This document shows, piece after piece, positions 10,640 through 20,130 of a stretch of DNA of 64,000 nt. Numbering within the stretch: position 1 is the first letter of the stretch; the number at the start of each line of letters is the position of its first letter. Position numbers and translations under genes: made by a program. The notes below the pieces were generated by a model. That model did not search any database. It was not told where the DNA came from and saw only the letters and a program-made list of their open reading frames with translations. This stretch comes from Aedes albopictus (lineage: Eukaryota > Arthropoda > Insecta > Diptera > Culicidae), in assembly GCF_035046485.1 (NCBI RefSeq), contig NC_085138.1, forward strand, positions 340,950,263 through 341,014,262. Reading direction: 5' to 3'.

Positions 10640-12340
10640 CATTCATTTAGTTCACTTTCGTAATTTCGCTAAAGCACCCAACGCTGCTTCTGCAACACCA
10701 CCGGCAGCCTCTTATGTAATCTGAGTATATTTTGTATTACTTACGAGACCCCCGGAAATGATTCCGTAACACTACCGCTATATTCAAATGTGATCTGAGT
10801 TTATGAAAACTGTTAATCAGGTTACCCGGAACTAAAAACACTACCGGTAGTAACTTCTGTGGACTCCCGAGCAGGAGAAAATAGCTGAAGAATAACTAAC
10901 TCAGGTATGGAAAACCGAATACCTACAACCTGAATGAGGTTTTAAGTAGCCCTGCATAAGAGGTAAAATACCTAAAATAATAACTGGTGTGTATTCTGTG
11001 CATAACGCGTGAATAATGACATCAGGTATGGCAATACCTAAATAATAATCGACGATTTTTCCATACAAATAGCGATTTTTCCATAATTGAATAATACCTC
11101 AAACAGTCCTCAACACCAAACCAATAACTCGTTGAGGTATTCTATCAATACCTACAAAATACCTAAATAAGTTATTTCCAATACCTAGATAACCGACGAA
11201 TACCTTGTCTTGGTATGCTACCTGACTTTGGTATGCTCCAGTTATGTGGCAGTTATTCATTCCTGCTCGGGCTGTACCTATTTTCTTATCATCCATGCAT
11301 CAGGTTACTGACAAAAAGCGATTTGATGTACCGCAAGCATGGGTTTGATTCACTTTTATGTATGTCCACTTCCAGTGGGACACCCTTAACCGGTTCCGGA
11401 AAATTTACATGGTTCATTTTTACATTTGACCAATTCCGGCGGGACACCTGAAACCGGTTGTGGAATACTATCGGTGGCCTCTAACGTAATCTGAGCTGGT
11501 TTTCTTGAAAACCTTTCATCAGCTTATCGAAAAAAACGCGGTTTGATGAAGCGCATGCATGGAGTTGGGTTCCCTTCTACATTTGACCACATCCAGAGGG
11601 ACACCGGGAACCGATTCCGGGACACTACTAGTTTTCCCAAACATGATCTGAGATATTTTTTCTTGGTAACCGTTCATCAGGATACCTTAAAGGCCATTTG
11701 ATGTGTCGCGAATATTTTTTTGGTTCTCTTTTACATTCGGCTACTTTCAGCGATTCCGGAACACTATCAGTAGTTTCTAATGTGGGCATACTTGCTGATC
11801 GTACAAGTTATCGAAAAGGCCATGATTTGATGTGTCGCATGTATGAATTAGGCCACTTCGGGCACCAGGAACCGGTTCCGGGATGCTACCGGTTCAGATA
11901 TGATCTGAGACTATTTTCCTGCTTGCCGTTCCTCAGGTTATAGAAAAAGCGGCGATTTGATGTGTCACATGCATGGGTTTGGTTCACTTTTATATTTGGT
12001 CACTTCCGGCGGGATACCCGGAACTGGTTCCGGAACACTACCGGATCAGATATGGTCTGAGACTATTTTCCTGTTAATCATTCATCAGGTTATACAAAAA
12101 GCTGCAATTTGAAGTGTCGCATGCATGGGTATGGTTCACTTTTATATTTGGCCACTTCCGGCGGGACACCTAGAACCGGTTCCGGAACACTACCGGTTCA
12201 GATATAATCTGCGACTATTTTCCTGCTTACCGTTCGTCAGATAATCGAAAATGCCGTGGTTAGATGGGTCGCATGCATGGGTTTGTTGCAATTTCATATC
12301 TGGCCCCTTCCTGGGGTACCGGTCCGGAACACCTAAATGG
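10640..12340. repeat. Degenerate 152-bp tandem repeat
   Basis: The landmark catgcatggg occurs at 11968, 12120 and 12272, exactly 152 bp apart. Degenerate copies lie at about 11334, 11554, 11706 and 11838. Each unit contains ggttccggaacactaccgg, an (a)tgatctgag phrase and a ttcatcaggtta phrase. The spacing is irregular to the left because of deletions and the MITE at 10866-11271. It is non-coding. Confidence 0.75.
10866..11271. mobile_element. MITE with CCCGAGCAGGA inverted ends
   Basis: CCCGAGCAGGA at 10866 is matched by its inverse TCCTGCTCGGG ending at 11271. The interior is 406 bp with many copies of the phrase aataccta and has no ORF. It splits the 152-bp tandem repeat. A clear target duplication is not visible. 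Related ends occur at 13123-13587 and 29101-29788. Confidence 0.6.
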
Positions 12341-12654
12341 CCATAACTCCGGAACGGCTGAACCGATTCAAACCATTTTCAATAGGAAACAATGGGACAA
12401 TATTCCGCGTCGATTGAAAACAAAAGCGTTGAATTCGGATGATATTTACTATCCAAAAGTGAGGTGACATTTTTGTACACGCACACACATACATACACAC
12501 ACACATACATACACACAGACATCATCTCAACTCGCCGAGCTGAGTCGATTGGTATATAAGACTTGGCCCTCCGGGGGTTCTATCAAAATTTCATTTTTGG
12601 AGTGAACATATAGCCTTGCGGTACACCTTGGTGTACGAGAAAGGCAAAAACTTC

Positions 12655-13020
12655 TGGAGGAGTCGCCAGTCGAAACTCCTTAAAAATTCCCCGAAGGAAC
12701 TCCTGAAAGAATATCATTCATGATTTCATTCTTAGTAATTCCCCAGGAATCCTTTGTACGAAAACCTCAAGCATTTTCTTCCGGGGAATCAGTCTGAGTT
12801 CTATCTGATATTTCTCTGGAAGTTTTTCCATCAGTTCGGAGAATCCTCTATCTTTCTATTGCAAGGAATCCTTCAGCATTCTAACCACGATACCCAACAG
12901 CAATCCTATCCGGAAAATCTTCCATTATTTCCATACGAGAGTATGCAGTCAGTTTCTTTCGCCACCAATTGCTTTCGGGAAATTCTTCTGCAATACGTCT
13001 GAGAATCTTCCGACAATTTC
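12655..13020. repeat. Decayed GGAATTCC-type dispersed repeat
   Basis: Phrases such as ccccaggaatcctttgt and gaatcttccgacaatttctt recur, mostly in the C-rich orientation. It ends at the TA target of the MITE at 13039. Confidence 0.5.
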
Positions 13021-13038
13021 TTCCGAAGAATGGTGCTA

Positions 13039-13784
13039 TAGTAGACGTTCGCTCGGTGCAAACGCTTTAACTGCAATGCTTTTTAACTGCAAGTCCGCTA
13101 AGTGCAACAATTTTGCAGTTATCGAGCAGAAAGAAATAGCAACTGAATAACACATCAAGGTATTAATCTCAAATACTATCATACCTCGATATGCCCTTCA
13201 TTAGGCAAAATAACAAAAACGAATACCATATTTTTTATGAAAAATCCCTAGAAAATAACAAGTAATGCTATTTCAATAATGAATGCATACCTAAAATTTG
13301 AAGTGCTGTAGTTGTTATCCATAAATAGCAAAGCAATAACATGTTTTGTTATTAAATTGTTCATTTGTTCCATAACTCCATGATGTAATAGCAAAACATG
13401 TTCTTCGGTCATATCACTGCCAAATCAACAAATACCACATTAATACCAAACTCTGCTCAAATACCTCGAATTGTTATTGTGATGCTCTAAAAAAAATTTG
13501 TAGAATAATTCAATAATATCACTTTTAGGTATTAGAGCACAGGTTGTACTTTGCATGATATTTGTAAGGTATTCCCTTCTGCTCGGGTATCCGTCAAAAT
13601 CAAGTGTCAATTGCGATGCGATGTTTTTCGTATGCACTTTTGTTGCAATGCGATGTTTTTCATATGCAAATTGGTTGCATTTTGCAGCAACTGACAGTTA
13701 TGTGACGTCTGTCAGTTGTTGCAGTTATCGAATTTCACTCGGTAAGTGAAACGTAAGCATGTTGCACTTATCGAGCGGGTACTG
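13039..13784. mobile_element. TA-flanked MITE (interrupted by an inner MITE)
   Basis: The left end TAGTAGACGTTCG at 13039 matches the inverse of the right end (GCACTTATCGAGCGGGTACTG, partly decayed; the duplicate copy at 19.2 kb keeps CGAACGTCTACTG). TA dinucleotides flank it at 13037-13038 and 13785-13786, as expected for Tc1/mariner/pogo elements. Phrases aagtgcaac and ttgcagttat recur at both ends. It has no ORF. Confidence 0.65.
13123..13587. mobile_element. Inner MITE nested in the TA-flanked MITE
   Basis: CGAGCAGAAAGAAATAG at 13123 is opposed by TATTCCCTTCTGCTCGGG ending at 13587, with a TAT on each outer side. The interior shows repeated aatacc/ggtatt phrases and no ORF. Its ends resemble the MITEs at 10866-11271 and 29101-29788. 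Confidence 0.6.
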
Positions 13785-13807
13785 TATTTCCACTGGGGAA
13801 TCCTTCG
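13539..13807. repeat. 269-bp direct repeat, left copy
   Basis: It begins acaggttgtactttgcat and ends actggggaatccttcg. It is about 97 percent identical by eye and equal in length to 18980-19248, and the two bracket the Loa-like element. It includes the right end of the inner MITE, the right end of the outer MITE and about 23 bp of flank, so it is not a mobile element by itself. Confidence 0.85.
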
Positions 13808-14888
13808 CAGGCTGTTCGAGTCAGTATGAAGTTGATCATCAATATTAACTTCTTTTCTCGATCAGCCTAGATAGCTGTGTAATGTCGGTAGCGATTGTCT
13901 CAATTGGCTAAGAATAACACTACGGACCGCCTGTTCCGGTGGTAAGAATCCACCAACAGGTGACCCCTAATTCATGGTGTGATGCGGCTTTATGCTTACC
14001 GTGCCTAGGAATGAATGGCTAGGGGGGTCTAATAAAAACCTAACCGCTAACGGAGCCTGTGGAGTATCAGGGCGCCCTTCACAGTATGTAGCCCTTACTG
14101 CGCTAACCGGAGCAATGGTGCAGTGGACCTTGTGCTTCTCTGAGACAATCAGCTGCCCTTCTTTAGTCTCACTTGAGGCTAAATAAGGGCGGGATTATGA
14201 AGATGTTGTTAATTAGTTTAAATTTTCACCCTAGGTGGTGCGAATAGAAGCGGTTTTATTTTTCAAGCTAGCTAACACACACCTACACACTCCCGGCACA
14301 CAGCTTGTAAACACGCACGAGCGTTCAATTTTCTTGCAAGCACCTCTCTCAGCGCGGTTGTCAAATACGCCGTCGCGACGCTGTTCGGAAATGGTAAACA
14401 TGATCAATCCACCTTTATTCCAATTTTGTTCTCGTGTTAAAAGTTTATTATTTTCCATTCGCGATGGAAATTTTGATGAATAGTTGTTAAAAAATTAGCT
14501 GAAATAGGCTCAACACAATGTTTATACTTCTCCTCACTTTCCAACGGCTTGACAGCGGCAAATGGAGATATCGTGACAACATTTTTGATTACATCCCCAG
14601 CACCTAGATAACAATACTCTTCAATCAATCACACAGGTTCAAAAAGGTTTAACATAACCTCAATCTTCAATGTTTGGCTCCCGATGTTTGGCTCCCGCTA
14701 AGAGAGCATATTGAGTCAGTCCGCGACACTCAGTTTTCACCTATATGGTTTCGCATTATGCGATTTACACAGTGTATTCTGTGTATCCTCGCCTTTGGCG
14801 TTTTCCAATCGATACCGATTTGGTTTTATTGTTGCTGTTCTTTGTTGTGCTGTTGTTGCGAAGAGTTTAATCTTACCTAGTTTGGGTA

Positions 14889-16450
14889 GTGGCTACGGTT
14901 AAGATAGCTCAGATCAATCTTCAGCATAAAAGAACAGCAACGATCAATCTTTGCAGACTTATGCAAAATGGTACAGCCCAAGTGGCCTTGGTACAAGAAC
15001 CTTACTTTCGTAAGGAAAATTTCTATCTAGGAAACCTTGTGAACCCGGTGTTTGCCACTTTCAGTAAACATGAAATGGCAAACTCGCGTGTCATGCCTCG
15101 AGCCTGTGTGCTTGTCAACAACGCAATAGTTGCTACACTCATCTCTGAACTAACCACCAGAGATGTATGTGCTATCACAATTGATGTATCTGTTGGAAAC
15201 CTCAACAGGAAATACGTCTATTGTTCTGTGTATTTACCGCATGATGAACCATCCCCTACGGATGCTTTCAAACAAGTCATCGCATACTGCACTTCAAAAG
15301 GCCTTCCGCTAATTGTTGGCAGTGATGCTAACGCTCATCATATCATCTGGGGCAGCTCAGACATTAACTTGAGAGGCTCCAGTTTGATGGAGTACTTAAG
15401 TAGTACAGATCTTGCATTGCTTAACATAGGCAACCGCCCAACCTTCATGGTATCTGCTAGAGAGGAAGTGTTAGATATAACGCTTTGCGCTAGCAGAATT
15501 AGTCACGATCTGACCAATTGGCATGTGTCAGATGAAGAATCTTTATCTGACCATCGCTACATCTTTTTTGAACATTTAAATGTTACTGCGCAAACATTGC
15601 GTTTCAGGAATCCTCGGTCAACAAACTGGGATCTTTATATTGATTTGGTTGCAGCCAAATTTCATGGATATTCACCATCCATTGACACTCCAAGTGATTT
15701 AGATGATGCCGTTGATACTACAACGACCTTCATCATGGAAGCTTTTGAAGAAGCATGCCCTCTACGGTCTGTGAAGATCACAAGAGGAACCCCTTGGTGG
15801 AACTCTGATCTGGCGAAACTCAGGAAACAATGTAGAAAGAGTTGGAACAGACGACGTTCGGCTGGTTCGGAGGCTTTCAGGTCGGCTCGCATGGCCTACA
15901 GGAAAGCTCTCCGGTCTGCTGAACGATCCGGCTGGAAAAACCTTTGTACAAATGTTTCCAGCTTGAGTGAGGTCAGTCGGTTAAACAAAATCCTTGCGAA
16001 ATCTAAGGATTTCCGGGTGAACGAACTTCGTTTGCCAAATGGCGATCTGACTTCCTCTGATGAGGAAGTTCTGGAATGCTTATTCAGCACACACTTCCCT
16101 GGATGTGTAGATATTACATCTTCGGATGATCCTGATGTCTTTTCTTGTAGTTATGATTCTTTAGCTTCGGCTCGGAGTATTGTAACTATAGAATCGATTG
16201 AGTGGGCTCTTAATAGCTTTGCTCCTTTCAAATCTCCTGGGGCAGATGGGATTTATCCTATTTTGCTTCAGAAGGGATTTGATTATTTCAAACATGTTTT
16301 GAAAAAACTACTTGTTTGCAGTTTTGCTACAGGGTATATTCCCAAATCCTGGAGGGATATTACTGTAAAGTTTATTCCGAAAGTGGGTCGTGCGTCGTAT
16401 GAAGAAGCAAAGAGTTTCAGACCTATCAGTTTGACCTCTTTTCTTCTCCG
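14889..16450 (+). pseudogene. Loa-like ORF2, endonuclease plus truncated reverse transcriptase
   Basis: The frame opens after a stop at 14868 and its first plausible start is a GTG at 14889, just before KIAQINLQHKRTA, so the original ATG seems mutated. Endonuclease motifs run through residues 1-230: QINLQH, QEPYF, GSDANAHH and the catalytic SDH (LSDHRYI). A basic linker with PWWNSDL follows. The reverse transcriptase begins at about residue 445 with SPGADGIYPILLQKG and SWRDITVKFIPK, then FRPISLTSF at about 512. At about 16440 homology stops and the frame ends at 16484. The catalytic FADD region is absent, so the protein cannot reverse transcribe. The break is an internal deletion, since RNase H sequence starts immediately after it. 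Confidence 0.85.
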
Positions 16451-17369
16451 CAATCAACACACACCTCGTTGTTTCCACTTTTAGTGAATTGGAACAAAAT
16501 TGTCCTTGCTCCAAGTGATCTTACAATTGCTTGTAATTTTCCATATAGGACATTTTCCACGAAATTCCCTTACCGGGAAGAGTGGACATCTGGTTATCTG
16601 GAAAGAAGTATTTCAGACGGCATCGTATGTTACACTGATGGCTCCCTTCTCGAAGGTCGAGCAGGTGCTGGTGTTTATTCTCGTGAGCTAAGGCTGTATC
16701 AGTCTTATTCACTTGGTAGACACTGCACCGTTTTTCAGGCCGAAATCTTTGCTCTTATGTGTGGAGTGCAATCAGCACTTCAGCAGCACGTAATGGGCAA
16801 AGTAATATACTTCTGTTCAGATAGCCATGCTGCTATTAAAGCACTTGCTTCGGCCAACTCCAGGTCGAAGATAGTTATCGCTTGTCGAACTCAAATCGAG
16901 GAGCTGAATTCAGCAAACGCTGTTCACCTTGTATGGGTACCTGGCCATTCTTCCATCGCTGGAAATGAATTGGCTGATGAGTTAGCTCGCACTGGAGCAT
17001 CACATGACTTCATTGGCCCTGAGCCAGCTATTCCGGTATCCAAGTGTTGGGTAAAGCTTCAGATTGACATCTGGGCTGCCACTCAGCACAAACAATACTG
17101 GAATAGTTTGGAGTCATGTCGTCAAACCAAATTGTATAGTGCTGAGCCATCTTTACGGGTGGCGAAGTATCTAACTAATCTGTCTAAGCAGAATTGCAGC
17201 ATGCTGGTCAAAGCATTGACTGGCCACTGCCGACTCAGCTATCACATGGCGAATATTCAGCAAGCTGATTCATTTGCCTGTGATAGCTGTGAATCCGATT
17301 ATGGAACTTCGTATCATTTGATATGTAACTGTCCAGTTTTTGCGCAACTGCGTTTCCGAGTATTCGGTA
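16451..17369 (+). pseudogene. Loa-like RNase H and C-terminal zinc motif
   Basis: The frame is open from before 16469 (a TTG, not a true start). It encodes a ribonuclease H that removes template RNA during element copying. The four acidic positions can be seen in order: YTDGS (D), FQAEIFAL (E), FCSDSHAA (D) and GNELADELA (D), with WVPGHSSIAGN carrying the usual histidine. A C-terminal CDSC...HLICNC motif follows. The frame is intact but disconnected from the endonuclease half by the deletion and frame change near 16450. The coding end is interrupted at 17369, where a retroposon with a 25-bp target duplication has landed. The frame after the insertion resumes at 18623. Confidence 0.85.
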
Positions 17370-18622
17370 TTATAAATAATTTAATTATATATTTATTTTC
17401 ACATCTAATTATTTATTTATATACTTATTTATTTATTTATTTATTTATTTATTTGATTATTTATTTAGATAGTTGTTCATTTATCTATTCAATTGCTCTT
17501 GAAAACTCTATTAAATCAGTTGCGTAGTCACGTGTTAACCATCCTGCTTTTTCTTATTAAGTAGTTCTATCAATTGGAGGTCATTTGTTGGACTATTTTT
17601 ATAGGTAAAATAAGTTTTTTGACGAATAATGCATGCTCTTTTGATAATTGTAACTGTTTGTTTGCAGTATAGGACAAATATTGAAATATTCAGTAATTAT
17701 TAGAATAATGTAGGAAATAATTGTTGCAGATGTAAAAGTATTTTAACAGTTATAGGCAAAATTCACTAGAATTCGGTAAGCTGAAAGATAAATGGTAAAA
17801 TAAAAAAAAACATGAACATGTAAGATGGGAATTGGGTAGGATTGGAAGAACTAGCAGATTATGTAGAAACTTCAAAAGGTTCAAGTGGTTACAAAGGTAA
17901 ATAATAGCATATTGCAGGATGTTAATAAAAATAAATACACGATTAAGGAACACTGTAGATAATGCTTAGCACTGCAAACTGAGACTTGAAAACAAATCAC
18001 ATTTATAGAAAGAGTGCTAGAAAATTGAATGATGGAGGAGATAAGAAGAGATATTAAGTGTATTCCACAAGTTGAATAAAAGGATCCAATTCTACAAGAT
18101 GTGCGAAGTGGACATGATGAGTGGTAGACATGATGGTAAGGTAAGATGGTTAACAACAATTCATAAAAATCAATCAATAAGGGGGGACAGGGAGGGTATT
18201 AAGCTTATTGCAGATTGGATGAGGGAGTCGTGGTAACCAGGCCCAATTCACGGAGGTAATCGCTCTATGATCAATATTTTTGAATATTGACCATAGTTGA
18301 TGATGTCTTCCAACATTCTGCGATAAGTTTGACGCACCCTTTTAGTTACAAACCACCAGACGGAAATCTTAATATGTACTGCGAGGTGTTGGATGCTGGG
18401 ATAGGAACATTTTGTTGGAAGGAGATTCTCTGCCCTTGAAGTGGATTGCGCATTTGTCAAAGTACATATGGGTCCACACTCCCTTTTGGCCCTTCATACA
18501 ACAAAATTGGGAATATACTGACTGTCCAACATTTTGATCTGGCTATTAAGAGGAACCGTACGACATGGCAAGTCCTGCACTGGTGGTGGCTTTACATCAC
18601 ATCACATCACATCACATCACAT
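17370..18622. mobile_element. Retroposon with 25-bp target duplication and pentanucleotide repeat
   Basis: A perfect 25-bp direct repeat starting caactgcgtttccgagtatt lies at 17345-17369 and 18623-18647. Between them is 1253 bp without a credible ORF. The right end is ACATC repeated five or more times, the left end is rich in TTTA repeats, so orientation is not certain. I favour a plus-strand retroposon with an (ACATC)n tail. The insertion splits the end of the Loa-like coding region and is therefore younger. Confidence 0.75.
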
Positions 18623-18979
18623 CAACTGCGTTTCCGAGTATTCGGTAAACACAAGTCACTTAAACTGACTTCAGAGACCTGAATCTTCAGAATATTCTGT
18701 TGTTCTTAACCCGCTGTGGTAAAGAACTATAGGCTCTCTTTCGCTTTATGCGTTATTACAGTGCCCTTTTCAGGGCGCTGTTTGAACCCATTGTGGTACG
18801 CTTGTGCGTTAGTACCCTCTTCCAGGGTATTTTTCCTATTTCCCTACCTGTCCCTATCCCCATCCAAATCCTTTTTCCTTCCTTTTCCCTCAGGTAGATG
18901 ATGAAATAGGCTGTTATTTTGGCGATGGCACAAATGTCCCAAATGGATGATAATGTGTCTCTTGAGCCGGCCTTCTGAT

Positions 18980-19248
18980 ACAGGTTGTACTTTGCATGAT
19001 ATTTGTAAGGTATTCCCTTTTGCTCGGGTATCCGTCAAAATCAAGTGTCAATTGCGATGCGATGGTTTTCGTATGCACTTTTGTTGCAATGCGATGTTTT
19101 TCATATGCAAATTGGTTGCATTTTGCAGCAACTGACAGTTATGTGACGTCTGTCAGTTGTTGCAGTTATCGAATTTCACTCGGTAAGTGAAACGTAAACA
19201 TGTTGCACTTAACGAACGTCTACTGTATTTCCACTGGGGAATCCTTCG
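18980..19248. repeat. 269-bp direct repeat, right copy
   Basis: This is equal in length to 13539-13807, with about eight differences. It is followed by acatttccttctgagg, which continues the type of sequence found left of the MITE at 13.0 kb. It keeps a better MITE end (CGAACGTCTACTG) than the left copy. Confidence 0.85.
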
Positions 19249-20130
19249 ACATTTCCTTCTGAGGAAAATACGATGTTGTTTACATCTAGCATGTACGCAA
19301 ATCAAATTTAAATCAAACGACCATGTTCGAATAAATCAAATTGACTCACTACTAATCAAAACCACCTTTTGGTAAGACTACCAAAAGGAGACAAGAGCAC
19401 AAAGTTGACAGCTGACAAGTAGCAATTAGCGGTCAAATTTGTACTTCCTACCTGGTTGTTGCAGATCAATAACTTATCATGTAGCGTGACATCGTTGTGA
19501 CACTAACTCATCAGACAAGAGATAGGTCGATATGTTAAATTAACAACTCTCCTAGTGATACTCCACGTTTAGAATTATAATTGCTTGTTGTTCATTCAAC
19601 TCAAGAACCAGTGGCGCACCACAGAAAGGTTCATGGCAAACCAGGGAGCCCCAACACACAGAAATGAGAAACTCTGCTCTAAGGATTTGTCCCAGGATTT
19701 CTCCTGTATTTCCTCCCGATCATGATTCTTACAAGTATTTTTTGGAAAGTCCTCCAGTAATTCCACCCAGGATTCTCTCATTGGCATTGTTTCGGGACTA
19801 TTTCGCTGATTACTCCCGGAATTTCATCTGGGATTCCTTCCGAGGTTCTTCAAGATATTCCTATCGGGATTTGTTAAGGGATTTATCCTAGGGAGGAGAT
19901 TTCGTTCCAGGATTACTCCTGGATTTCCTGGATTTACGTGATAGCCTTCCTTAAATGCATGGATTACTAAAGCTATTTCTCTAGGATTCTTTCAGCGTAT
20001 TCATTTTTAAGACTTTACAGTGATACTCATGAAAAGGACAACAACATGGTCGGTGAAGTAGTAGATATTTTTTTGTCTTCTTCGTGCATGTGTGTGCTGT
20101 CAAAATGACCTGAGAATTGTCAATAATTTT
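19249..20130. repeat. Spacer with decayed GGAATTCC-type patch
   Basis: From 19680 to 19930 the sequence is a C-rich orientation patch (gattctcattggc, tcccggaatttcatctggga). The rest has no recognised gene. A 10-bp phrase accttttggt and its inverse near 19370-19387 forms a small hairpin. Confidence 0.45.

Larger units (their letters stand above)
9461..12650. mobile_element. Composite repeat element with short inverted ends
   Basis: The left side carries gtgcctttctcgt at about 9493 and the right side its inverse, tacgagaaaggca, at 12634-12646. Between them lie the 152-bp tandem repeats, a 406-bp MITE and a 556-bp retroposon. The stretch near 12310-12650 (ccataactccggaacgg, a CA-type microsatellite at 12478-12522, then tggtatataagacttggcc) looks like one end module of a mosquito repeat family. 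No transposase frame is visible. The outer limits are approximate. Confidence 0.35.
13808..18979 (+). mobile_element. Loa/Lian-like non-LTR retrotransposon, defective
   Basis: The segment between the 269-bp repeats holds a GC-rich 5' leader (13808-14230), an endonuclease with the start of a reverse transcriptase (14889-16450) and an RNase H with a zinc motif (16451-17369). A 3' untranslated region (18648-18979) lies beyond an inserted retroposon. No ORF1 is visible in the first 1.1 kb. An RNase H encoded after the reverse transcriptase is a feature of the Loa, I and related clades. Lian is the known Aedes Loa-clade element and the best comparison, but I name it only by resemblance. Confidence 0.75.

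Noticed and set aside
13539..19248. An LTR retrotransposon bounded by the 269-bp direct repeats
   Set aside because: The repeats include MITE pieces and host flank and lack TG...CA ends; the interior encodes a non-LTR endonuclease and RNase H.
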